Assembly: GCF_030272615.1 (NCBI RefSeq)
Contig: NC_081406.1
Location: 138,774,361-138,838,360, forward strand
Source: Cryptomeria japonica
Taxonomy: Eukaryota > Streptophyta > Pinopsida > Cupressales > Cupressaceae
Length of the DNA: 64,000 nt
Direction: 5' to 3'
Numbering within the stretch: position 1 is the stretch's first letter; every line of letters begins with the position of its first letter. Shown piece after piece: positions 11,023 to 19,934 of this stretch. A program made the translations under genes and the position numbers. The notes beneath the pieces were generated by a model that saw only the letters and a program-made list of their open reading frames with translations, was not told where the DNA came from and made no database searches.

Positions 11023-11030
11023 CTATATAA
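11023..11030 (+). promoter_or_regulatory. TATA box of the 8.4-15.8 kb unit
   Basis: CTATATAA sits about 490 bp upstream of the start codon of the long frame, after an AT-rich block with repeated GGCATTTAAT and TTAATTAA. The leader between would be about 450 nt. It holds a possible intron: donor-like AAG|GTATGG near 11321 and acceptor-like TGTGTAG|G near 11501, just before the ATG at 11512. Confidence 0.5.
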
Positions 11031-11511
11031 GAAAGGTATTTTGAAACATTTTGATCCATCATTCAATCATTGTTTACATACGATTTGGAGAAGCAATAGG
11101 AGGAGCGAAATCTCATCCAAGGAGAGGTGCAAATTTTCAATCCAAGAGGAGTGCGAACTTTGCTAGAGGTTGGAGGTGGAGCGAGTTTTCCTCAAGACGT
11201 TGAAGACCCAAGGTGGTGAAGTTGATGAAGGAGGCGCCTTTGCTAGAAGACTTCAATATTCATTTTGCCTAGCAAATCTCTTAATTTTTGCATCTTTTTT
11301 AGAGCTAGTTCTCCAAGAAAGGTATGGTGAAGATCTTCCTAGATTAATTTTGAAATTTTGAAATTTTGAATTTCCAATTGCATAATCGTATTTAGGAAAT
11401 GATAATTCAAAGATTTATCATGAAGTTTCCTAAATTTAAAGCTTAAACTTAATCTATATTTTTACGTTCCAAGGTATATTGCTCATTATGAAATGTTGTG
11501 TAGGTGTCAAG

Positions 11512-12825
11512 ATGGCGACCCCAAAGCCAGGAGCATCCACCAGTCGTCCAGCCCTCATGAAGGAAGATCAAAGGAATGAAGAAATGGAGACCAAGATCGT
11601 GTCAAAATGGAGCAACATTGGAGATACCAACTTGGGAAACTTCAGTGTGAAGAAGTTTCGAGAGGTCCCCTACATTGGAAAGCCATCACCTGTCGCAAGG
11701 AGAATAATTGTAAGTGGCATTATCAAGGCGGCCGGCTTCCCTCCTACAATCCAGTGCCATGAGCTAATGATCGAGTGTTCTCGCCATTATGACCCACAGT
11801 CAAGATCGATCGTGTCCAAGGAAGGAAACACTTTGGCTTATCTTTCAGATGAGGCTATCAGTGAAGCTCTCCATCTGCCAGAGCATAAAGATATGATTTA
11901 CAAAAGCTTGGAAGGAGCAAGATCTATGTACGAAGATGATCCGAACACTTGCTTGAGCATCATCAACAAGAATTGGTTACTCAAGAGTCGTCCTCGCCTG
12001 AGCAAGATTCCCAACACACCACATAGGATCGACTTCCAGGAGGAGTACAGAGATTTGGTAACCTTACTCAATCGAGTTACAGGGGCTCCTCAAGCCTTCT
12101 ATTTTGAGAAGTCGATGTTCTTTTTCATCCAAGTGATAGTTCAAGGAAAAGGAACAATTCATTGGGCTAGAATTATTAGCCATTGCTTGGACGTGCAGTT
12201 GAGAAGACTGAAGGCTACCAAGTCATTTCACATGAGCTCGTACATCATGTATGCCTTGATTAGGAGTTTTGAATATGCAGGACTACCTCACAGAGGGGCA
12301 ATTGGAAGAGGACTTGGAGAAGTCAGAGTTTGTGACTCTTATGTTCATTTGCATCATCCACCTGGGAGTAATTACAAGTTAGTCAATGATACCTTCACAA
12401 TGAATATCACCAGGACACTACAAGGCGGGATTCACAATCGGCTATCTCAGGAGGCACAAGAACTTGTAAAGAGGTATGGTGCTTGGTTCATCCAATTCCA
12501 GAAGTTTACATATATTAGAGTTCATGGGTGTCCTTCACCTCCATATATGTTGCCAAGATATCCGACAGACAGGATAGTACTACTTGAGGTAACTAGGCAA
12601 CTGGCAGCTTATGCGAAGGCATTCAGACACAGGCATGGAAATGGGATTCCTGTACCTATCATATTAGGAAATTCAGTTGAGGTATGTCCTAATGTTCCAG
12701 CTTTAGATGATGCAGAAAGGGAGTTGGCCTTATATTCATTTTCATTCTTTTCATTGAGGGAGAATTTTGATCCTTATGGATGTATAGAAGAGACAGTTGG
12801 TAGAAAATACAAGCATGAATGTTAG
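11512..12825 (+). CDS. Retroelement-associated protein of unknown function, part 1
   Basis: The open frame begins at 11479, but I prefer the ATG at 11512 (MATPKPGAS), which lies in a good plant start context (AAGATGGCG) and after a possible leader-intron acceptor. The protein is mostly hydrophilic and globular-looking, with no zinc knuckle, protease, reverse transcriptase or integrase motif. The segment LSDEAISEALHLP resembles in style the ORFs of plant retroelements grouped as putative plant transposon proteins, but I cannot assign it. The frame ends at TAG (12823-12825) and continues in the same frame after it, so this is the N-terminal part of one larger frame. Function is unknown. Confidence 0.6.
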   Translation: MATPKPGASTSRPALMKEDQRNEEMETKIVSKWSNIGDTNLGNFSVKKFREVPYIGKPSPVARRIIVSGIIKAAGFPPTIQCHELMIECSRHYDPQSRSIVSKEGNTLAYLSDEAISEALHLPEHKDMIYKSLEGARSMYEDDPNTCLSIINKNWLLKSRPRLSKIPNTPHRIDFQEEYRDLVTLLNRVTGAPQAFYFEKSMFFFIQVIVQGKGTIHWARIISHCLDVQLRRLKATKSFHMSSYIMYALIRSFEYAGLPHRGAIGRGLGEVRVCDSYVHLHHPPGSNYKLVNDTFTMNITRTLQGGIHNRLSQEAQELVKRYGAWFIQFQKFTYIRVHGCPSPPYMLPRYPTDRIVLLEVTRQLAAYAKAFRHRHGNGIPVPIILGNSVEVCPNVPALDDAERELALYSFSFFSLRENFDPYGCIEETVGRKYKHEC

Positions 12826-12840
12826 GTAGAGGACTTTTGG

Positions 12841-13821
12841 ATGAATCTCTTAGATGATTTAGAAGTGAAAAGAAAGATGCATTCCAGATTGCCTTTGGAT
12901 TTCATCAAGAAATGCAAAGTTTACAGAGTGGCCGATCAAGCTCAGGACAGTGGCAGGCACCTCCAGTCATCCTATGATAGAGAAGACAAGGCAGTAAAGA
13001 TAGATTGGAATGAACCTGAGGTTGTGGACTTGAAGACTTTGATGGCTCCAGTTTTGTCCTGTACTCGCAGATGGGTTGATGTGCAACATCAAAAGGTGAG
13101 AGAGCAGAATATATCAATGACTTTTACTTTGGAGGAAAGGTCGGCAGAAGGAGCAAGCGCAAGTGAAGGCCATCCTCATCCTAGAAGCACAAGCGAAGGC
13201 AATCCTCACCCCAGAAGCGTAAGCGAAGGCAATCCTCATCATAGAGGTGCGAAGAGGAAGGAAAGACCTGAGAAAAGAGAATCTTCCAAGAAGAAGCAAG
13301 AGGCCAATCGAGATCGCTCATCCGGCACATCTTCTCGACAGGAGAAGAGGACACTTGAAGTGGAGGAATCTATGGAGTCAATGGTTCAGAATGATAAACA
13401 TGAAGAAGGACAGGCATCTCAACGTTCATCAAGTCAATCTCCCCAGGTCAATGAACTACATGAAGACAAGGATGATGATGAAGCAACATCTCCTCTTCGG
13501 AAAGAAGAGCCACTACCTAAAGAAATACAAGTTAGAGAGACAAGGTCTGCCATTTCAGATTGGTTGAAGGAGAGACTAACAAGGGTGATTGTGATCGAAG
13601 ACGAAGAAGATAATGTGATTGATTTAGATAGCCTTGTTGGAGATTCTCAAGGAGTAACAGAAAGGAGGAAGGCCACCAAAATGTCCAAGATGATCAGAGA
13701 TGAGATAGGGTCTAGGAAGTTGCAGATAGCTACACCGGCAGTGGACAAGTACGAGGGTGAGATCCTTGCAGAAGAATATGATGTAGAAACCGTTGAGCTT
13801 GGTCCACTTACCACCGAGTAG
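12841..13821 (+). CDS. Unknown-function frame, part 2: charged, repeat-containing linker
   Basis: In the same frame as part 1 and separated from it by one TAG and five codons. The region is strongly charged. It contains three copies of a 10-residue unit, SEG(H/N)PHPRS, encoded by a 30-bp tandem repeat at 13162-13251, then a basic, nuclear-localisation-like cluster (KRKERPEKRESSKKK), then acidic and Ser-rich stretches. It ends at TAG (13819-13821), again with the frame open beyond. It looks like a disordered linker between two more ordered parts. The ATG at 12841 may not be a true start. Confidence 0.5.
   Translation: MNLLDDLEVKRKMHSRLPLDFIKKCKVYRVADQAQDSGRHLQSSYDREDKAVKIDWNEPEVVDLKTLMAPVLSCTRRWVDVQHQKVREQNISMTFTLEERSAEGASASEGHPHPRSTSEGNPHPRSVSEGNPHHRGAKRKERPEKRESSKKKQEANRDRSSGTSSRQEKRTLEVEESMESMVQNDKHEEGQASQRSSSQSPQVNELHEDKDDDEATSPLRKEEPLPKEIQVRETRSAISDWLKERLTRVIVIEDEEDNVIDLDSLVGDSQGVTERRKATKMSKMIRDEIGSRKLQIATPAVDKYEGEILAEEYDVETVELGPLTTE
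13162..13251 (+). repeat. 30-bp coding tandem repeat, three copies
   Basis: Units start at 13162, 13192 and 13222 and read AG(T/C)GAAGGC(C/A)ATCCTCA... with few differences. Each unit encodes ten residues, so the repeat keeps the reading frame. Confidence 0.85.
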
Positions 13822-13824
13822 GCA

Positions 13825-14742
13825 TTGGATGAGGCAACTGATTCATTTGAGGCACTTAAAGATAAACTTAAGGAAGAAATGGAAAAGAGTAGAAAACTTG
13901 AGAGAGAGAGAGGTGCTTGGAGAAGCTACTTTAGCCACCTCAGTCAGCCCTTGGGACGTCAGGATCCAGCAGTATCTCCCGTGCAAGCACTTCCCCTTGA
14001 ATCAGTTGGTGAGGCAGAGAAAGTTAAGAGCTTGGTCCAGCTTATGAGCTCTTGGATTGACAAATCCCATACAGTTGCTGTTGAGTTTGCGACAAGAATG
14101 ATGGAGACCATTCATCGGGCCATCCAGGTCCTTGAGATCATCCACAACCTAATGATAACAGTAGCCGCCTTTGCTCATACTAAAGATGTTATCATTCCTG
14201 TTCTTCAAGTAATCAGGCAAACATCAAGGAAGACCTTAGCACAAGAAAAGATAATGGATGGAGGAGCTCATAATTTACTCCAGTGGTCTACTTTACTCCA
14301 GATGAAGGAAGTTCTTTTTGAGGATACCAGCGCCAAATGCAATCAAGTGGAGGAGGTCATCCATCCAATCCAGGACAAGGTATTTGGGGTTTTATGCACT
14401 ATTCTTGGTAGAAGGATCGAAGTTGAGACAAATGTGGATCTCCAAGAGTTGGAAGAAAGGGTCAAAGTCATCTTTTGCAAAGATGAGAATGTGATTACAG
14501 ATGAGCAAAGAGATCAAATGTTTGCTACTATGCTCCTAATTGAGAAAATCAAGGAACTCGAACCTGAATGGGACGCAGCTCTTCTCAAGGCCTTTGATCA
14601 GATTATTCACTTGGAGGAACGAATGAGGAATCTTCCCGAGATTCCTATTGCTGAGATTGAGGGAATCGTGTCCAGATTCATTGCATATGCTAAAAAGGAG
14701 CATTGGAAAGGGAATAAGGTTCTAGAAGAGAGGTTGTTATAG
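13825..14742 (+). CDS. Unknown-function frame, part 3: helical C-terminal region
   Basis: The ATG at 13825 is seven bases... more exactly it begins the second codon region after the TAG at 13819-13821, in the same frame as parts 1 and 2. The translation is rich in Leu, Glu, Lys and Ile with heptad-like stretches (for example LKDKLKEEMEKSRKLERE), suggesting a coiled coil near its start followed by helices. No catalytic motif is recognised. Read through both TAG codons, the full frame would span 11512-14742, about 1,077 codons. Whether the stops are decay or programmed cannot be told from sequence alone, but decay of CAG codons is the simpler reading. Confidence 0.5.
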   Translation: MDEATDSFEALKDKLKEEMEKSRKLERERGAWRSYFSHLSQPLGRQDPAVSPVQALPLESVGEAEKVKSLVQLMSSWIDKSHTVAVEFATRMMETIHRAIQVLEIIHNLMITVAAFAHTKDVIIPVLQVIRQTSRKTLAQEKIMDGGAHNLLQWSTLLQMKEVLFEDTSAKCNQVEEVIHPIQDKVFGVLCTILGRRIEVETNVDLQELEERVKVIFCKDENVITDEQRDQMFATMLLIEKIKELEPEWDAALLKAFDQIIHLEERMRNLPEIPIAEIEGIVSRFIAYAKKEHWKGNKVLEERLL

Positions 14743-15803
14743 ATGACATGGCACCTTAATTATCATTGGTCTATGTTTCCTAGATTTTTGTGCCAAATTA
14801 AATATTTTGGCTATGCATTTAATATTGTGCAATAAAAAGGGAACTTTTGTAATAAAACCCTAATTAGGGTTTAGGTGTCAGAATCTCAGCCGTTGATCTT
14901 CTTTTGATCTGGGTCGTTCATTGTAACTGAGGATGCTATATATACCCTCACTCATTTTCATTTTGTCATTAGAAGAATTAGAAATAGAGCAATAAGAAAT
15001 AGTTAGAAGATTAGAGCTTTTGGAGAGAAGAAAGTTATTTTGTAGCAAGATTGAGTTTGAAGAAAGGATTTCAAACAATTGTTGTCTATTTTGGCTTTGA
15101 GATCAATAAAATATTGAAGTTATGGTGTTTTATTGCAATTCTTGTGGCTATCTTCATGGTTGTTTGTTTTCTTGAATCATTCTCAGTCGAAATAGTATTT
15201 AAGTTTGAAGGACTAAGTGTTGGGCTTGATTTTGGTGAAGATTCACGTTCCAAACCACTAGCTTCTTACTGATTGTGGGAACGCCTTGTGTGGTCAACTG
15301 GAGAGACTTGAATTACTTAAACCTTCAATCGTCATTGAGCTTTGGATATGTGCCTTTGTGGTAGTGTCCATCATCCTTGATAAATTGAAAAAATCATTTG
15401 TTACCTTAGAAGATCGCATCAATTTCAGTTGGGTTGTTATCTCATGGCAATATTGAAATTGGTAGAATCTTGCCAAGTCTAGCCTACATTGGGTCATTCT
15501 TAGGATTAGATTAGAATTTATCCCTTGCAAACCCTACCTTTTGATCTTTTTGAAGAACTTGTTAGTTTTAGGAAATCCTGTTCCTACAGCTTGGAGGACG
15601 TAAGGCCCCTTGATGAAACAGCATTCACAACGACCACTGGTGCTTATCTACACGTAGAGACCCTACATAAAAGAACACTGGAGTCACCCTGATTGATCCT
15701 TTTTTGCGACATCTTCAGCAATCAGAGGCTTTATTCAAGAGAGGATAAGGTACCCTTGGGTATTTTATTCTGTGTATGATTGTGTACAAAATACACGTCA
15801 ACA
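14743..15803 (+). other. 3' region of the unit: second promoter-like block and LTR-like end
   Basis: After the last stop the sequence turns AT-rich. CTATATATA at 14936-14944 is a good TATA box, followed by transcribed-looking sequence and then a terminus, GTGTACAAAATACACGTCAACA-like (split here as GTGTACAAAATACAC then GTCAACA), that looks like an LTR 3' end. In an LTR reading, U3 lies left of the TATA box and R-U5 from about 14970 to 15803. No gene is seen; frames at 15051-15272 and 15294-15530 have no known domain. Confidence 0.45.
14936..14944 (+). promoter_or_regulatory. Second TATA box, LTR-like
   Basis: CTATATATA followed by ACCCTCACTC, about 860 bp before the right terminus of the 8.4-15.8 kb unit. 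It fits the U3/R boundary of a plant LTR. Confidence 0.5.
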
Positions 15804-15881
15804 ATTCCTCACTTTTTAGGAATGTTCTGGCACTTTCAAATGACCAAATAGAAATTTGATTGGAAAATCAGGATCAGCATG

Positions 15882-15962
15882 CATGTGCTTCTGGATTCGA
15901 TTGTGTATGCAAGTTTTTATCATCAACGTTTCGAATCACATGCCGCGATTCATCATCAGAAT
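15882..15962 (+). repeat. Dispersed repeat, copy 2 (CATCAACGTTTCGAATCACA core)
   Basis: Matches 3716-3798 in order and strand: TGCTTCTGGATTCGATTGTG, then CATCAACGTTTCGAATCACA, then TTCATCATCA. It lies about 80 bp outside the right end of the 8.4-15.8 kb unit. Confidence 0.6.
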
Positions 15963-15965
15963 GAG

Positions 15966-17264
15966 CAAGGAATTTCCTATTTTACATCAACCTGTATGGG
16001 GATTTATGTAAAGCAGGAATTTCCATGGTGAACATCGTAAGACTATTATTGAGTTAGTTGTTGCCCCTGAAATCCTATTTCCAATGAAAACCAGGTTTAG
16101 AATTATATTGTTTTCACTGAAATTGACAAAGACCGGGAGTTTTCCTTATAAAATGACCTTGTTTCTTTTAAATTGAAAAACCCCTATCATATTTCTTATG
16201 AGTATATTTATGTGATCGACAGTGTGAGATGGTGAATTCAATTTTCCCCAAAATTCCAAGCAACTGGGGAATGGCAAAAACTGATTTCTTGGATTGTATT
16301 TTACATGAAAAAGAGTCAAAACACTACTTTAAAGTCTCCCTGTTTCCTATAAGTCCATTCTCAGCGAAGCAAGAAAATCAATGTGAAAGGGGTGCCAGAT
16401 TTAGCAGAAGATGCCAAAGATCTTTCATTTTTGAGGACTACAATTTTTTTTGATAGAAGATTTTTCATTAACAAAGTCGTTTTTAACTATTTAAAATGGG
16501 AGCATGGGTCTTAGGCTGAAATTTCTTCAGCTATGAGTCAAGGAGTGAGGGATATTCATTCCACTAAAATTGCTTCGGGCACGATCCTGACCTCGTCCCT
16601 TATGATATTGGAACCTTGCAGTAAGCAAGACTTGATCTTTGATGAGCTAATTAAGAATCCTTTAGCTTCACGAGCAGACCAAAGATCCATTGACATTTTT
16701 ATTTTAAACCTAAAGACTGACCGATCTATTAGTAGATGCCAAAGGTCCTGCGATTTTGAGGATTTCAACTCTATGACAAATATGTCCTTGGATGTTTTTG
16801 TAAAATAACGAAAGACTCGATTAAATTCTAAATTGCAGTGCTTAAAGACAGATCAGTGCATCCCCATAATATATATCCGTCATAGTATCAGGAAAAAAAT
16901 CAACTAAGATTCTGCTTGATCAGTGAGCCACTACAATTGTGAGAACCCATAAAAGCTGGCAAGGAGTCCAAAAACTCTAAACCATCAGTAAGATCCTACG
17001 AATACAGTACATGGATCAGTAGAAGTACGAAGCATTTTTTATTAGGCTTACAGTAGAATTAACTAAATGGGTACTAAATATCATTGCCGTGAAGCAGGGG
17101 AGCAGGTAAACTGAAGCAAACAACAACAAAGCAAGCTGCCACACAAAGTAACATTCGGAAAAACCAAGGTTAAATCTATGTATATCTTTCTAGTTTCTAC
17201 AAAGAAATATGTTTTATATGCAAATACAACAAAAAAATTCATATACTCAGCTCAATAAAATTCT
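15966..17264. other. Unassigned stretch
   Basis: No gene is supported. A short phrase around AGATGCCAAAG(A/G)TC...TTTTGAGGA occurs twice (about 16405 and 16734), a possible old small repeat. Frames at 16229-16453 and 16533-16808 show no domain. Confidence 0.4.
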
Positions 17265-17408
17265 TTAAATTGTAAGACCCAAAGAACTCAAGCCAAAGGG
17301 AACAGTGTTTACCGTAGTATTTGTGTGGTCATTCACAGGAAACTGTGGAAACCCGAGGTAAGCAAGAAGCATTAGAACAACTACAATAGCTGTTACTGGA
17401 ATGCCCAT
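17265..17408 (-). CDS. Hypothetical 47-residue membrane-anchored micro-ORF
   Basis: The minus strand reads ATG at 17408 to TAA at 17265-17267. The product starts MGIPVTAIVVVLMLLAYLGF, a clean signal peptide or single membrane helix, followed by a short polar tail with two Asn-x-Thr sites (NHT-like context NDHTNTT). I do not recognise the family. It could be a real small protein, the first exon of a secreted protein, or chance. The surrounding region shows no transposon hallmark, which makes it slightly more interesting. Confidence 0.25.
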   Translation of the reverse strand: MGIPVTAIVVVLMLLAYLGFPQFPVNDHTNTTVNTVPFGLSSLGLTI

Positions 17409-18774
17409 TCCTTATTACAATTCTTTGAATTCCTCTAGACAGATGGTGTTTGTTACACTCCCTCTTAACAATCCACCAAAAATAAACAGAACAAATTTGA
17501 AATTACCCACAACCCAAACTTCAATTAAGATCAATCTCCTCAACAGAACAGAACTGTTTTTCACTTAAATCAAATTCATTCCTTTAGTAATGCTCTTCGT
17601 CTAGAGATTTGTGCCTCAATGAACTAATTGTTGTTTGTTGTTCTATAGCTCAAGTAGCATTGATGTTGTGTGGGTTGGAGACCCGGAAACAGCACTTTAT
17701 TGGAACTTCAAAAAAATTCCCCCACCATATCGAGGGTGTTAATTGGGTCTTGCTATCGTAAGAACAAATTCTGCCGTTGATTGATCTTATGGAGGAGCCA
17801 AAATTTATTTGTAGTTTGTAAGGAGTTTGCGCGTACAAGGAATGCGTGCGTGGCAAACAGACACAGGATCTAATTTTCAGGCCAGATGAAAGTGAAAGCA
17901 AAACATTTTGGGATGGGTAATAAGAATCTTCGTTCGTTCCCGTAACGCGTCAAACTCCCATTCTATCAAATGGGCAGTATGAATTCTCCATAGAAATTAG
18001 TATATGTATGGATATAAAATATTTTTTATTTCAGATAAATGTGAGTAAATATTATTGTTTGGTTGATACATACATTAATAAAATGTAGGTTACTGGTCTG
18101 AACCATAATTTGTACAATTGTTTATTGGATAAGAGATATTTTTAAGTATTTCTCTAAGTGATAGACATAAATGTATGTATATCTGATGGTCATAAGTACA
18201 AATTTAATGGAGAAGCCGCAATCTATCAAACAATCGACATAAATTTCATGATGGCTATATATATTTTTAATTATTTATTTGGTTATTGTAATTGGGAAAT
18301 TTGCATCCTCGTTTCATTTCTTATTTACCTTTATGTTCATGTTGAAAGAGTGGCTTAATACGACAAATAGTGCAGGCTTGTTTAAAGTTGGGCTCATACT
18401 TCTAGCCTTTACCTTTCCATATTACACATGTTCCTACATATCTATCAACGCTTTTTCTATTTCTATACATCTTTCCATACATAACACTTTTACTAACCTA
18501 TCATGATCAAACATTCATTCTATGTGCAAACTTTTTTGCTCTATCATCTTCGAACATTTTTTTGAGCCTTGTGTGATCAATTTTGCAACCCTAGATTTAA
18601 CACTCGAATTTCCAAAATTTAAATTCAAATTTGGCTAACTCTTACCATTTTCATTAGCCATTGTGGGTTGACCAAACACGTGGTTTTTTGATTTATTGAT
18701 ATGTAGATGTATTCATAAACATTCAATTGCACTCATTCTACATTTCTCTCTCATATGCAAATATCCTCTCATCT
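17409..18774. other. Unassigned stretch
   Basis: A minus-strand frame at 17650-17901 (83 codons, start MLSLSSGLK) has no recognised domain. GC content rises slightly near 17640-17960, including a CCCGTAACGCG segment, and could hold a promoter for minus-strand transcription, but I cannot support one. The rest is AT-rich. Confidence 0.35.
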
Positions 18775-19195
18775 TAAAACTTTCAAGGAGCATTTACTGT
18801 CTAGGAATCTTGAAATTGGTGCACTAAGAGAATCAAAATTACATATTCATCATAAGAGCATTAACATGGTTGAAGCCTAGAAATTCAAACATTCACATGA
18901 CCATAAAGCTAGTCTTTTCTAGGGCTTGATCTAGAACTTGTTCCCTAGTGATCTAGCAACCCTCTAAATGTATTCTTGAATCTTTCTCTCTAGGTAAAGC
19001 ATGCAAGGAACATGCACTACAACAATCTTTCAAACTTGTGCACTAAAAAGAATCTCATAGGAGCGCTTACATTGTTCAAGCTTGTAAACTCAAATATCTA
19101 CACAACCATAAATTTAATGTTTTCTAAGATTTGACCTTAAAGAACTTGTCCCCTAGTAAGCTAACAACCCTCTAAATGTATTCTTAAATACCACC
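18775..19195. repeat. Degenerate two-copy tandem repeat, period about 208 bp
   Basis: Both copies contain, in order, TTGTGCACTAA or TTGGTGCACTAA, ACATGGTTGAAGC or ACATTGTTCAAGC, a CATGACCATAAA or CACAACCATAAA phrase, and CCCTCTAAATGTATTCTT (18959 and 19168). Divergence is substantial. No coding function is seen. Confidence 0.65.
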
Positions 19196-19517
19196 AATTT
19201 AGATATAAGAAAATGAACTAAAGAGTTGTAAAGTGTCACTAGCTAGATCAAATCCATGTAATAGAGGATGAATCTATGTATGTAAAAGTGATTTGTAAGC
19301 AAGGACATGACCCAAATAGAGACACAAATCTTATCTAGAATCTAAGGAAAAGCACAAACATAGAGGTTCTATTACCAATCCTAAGTTATTCTAGATTCTA
19401 GAATAATAATAATAATGTTATTCATCTTTGGGCCTAAAGCTAAGTAGCATTAAACTTCTTTGCGTTTAATTTTCTATAAATAACACTTAATTTAGAATGA
19501 ATCATTTACATAGCTAT

Positions 19518-19543
19518 CATTAATCAATCTAGGTTGATTAATG
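19518..19543. repeat. Perfect 10-bp inverted repeat
   Basis: CATTAATCAA, loop TCTAGG, TTGATTAATG. It is AT-rich and could form a small hairpin; nothing nearby assigns a role. Confidence 0.8.
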
Positions 19544-19917
19544 TTTGTTTGTGTGCATCTCTATATTTTGGTGAATCACTCCAATCCAATAAGACCCTAG
19601 GGTTTCACTTTAGGATTTATACCGTATCTCTAGTTTTGGTTTTTAGATCTACATTTTTATTGATTACGATTTTTATAACTTACTAGGATTTGTGTGCTTT
19701 GCATTGCTATACATTTCCTTTTTAGTTTTACACTTCATATATGTTTTTGCCAATTGTGTTGTCCTTAGTTATACCATTAGGGTTTCTTTTTCAAATATGA
19801 TAAACTACTAATATTTTTTATTTTTTAATTTGAAAGTGAAATGAACTTTATTTACTTATCTTTTGTTTGTTTGATGAGGTACTCATAGTCCTAATATTCC
19901 ATTGAGAAGAAATGATA

Positions 19918-19934
19918 ATTTAAACTCTTAACAT
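19918..19934. other. Target-site duplication of the LINE, poly(A) side
   Basis: ATTTAAACTCTTAACAT directly before the plus-strand poly(T) matches ATTTAAACTCTAACAT at 24702-24717 apart from one extra T. It is the duplication made on insertion by target-primed reverse transcription. Confidence 0.85.

Larger units (their letters stand above)
8456..15803 (+). mobile_element. 7.35-kb LTR-like unit with ATTCC target duplication, no LTR pair
   Basis: The left end reads TGTTGTGACC and the right end ACACGTCAACA, giving the TGTTG/CAACA inverted termini of an LTR. ATTCC flanks both sides (8451-8455 and 15804-15808). I find no copy of the left end near the right end or the reverse, so this is not a normal two-LTR element. 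Inside are a 166-bp repeat array with hairpins, a TATA box and leader, one long frame split by two TAG codons, and a second TATA-bearing segment ending at the right terminus. The simplest readings are a giant solo LTR that acquired coding sequence, or a non-autonomous element of an unfamiliar layout. A chance flank match is not excluded, because I chose the ends by eye. Confidence 0.55.

Noticed and set aside
12823-13821. Programmed amber read-through at the two TAG codons
   Set aside because: Not excluded, but no supporting context is evident and CAG-to-TAG decay is common in this window, so decay is preferred.
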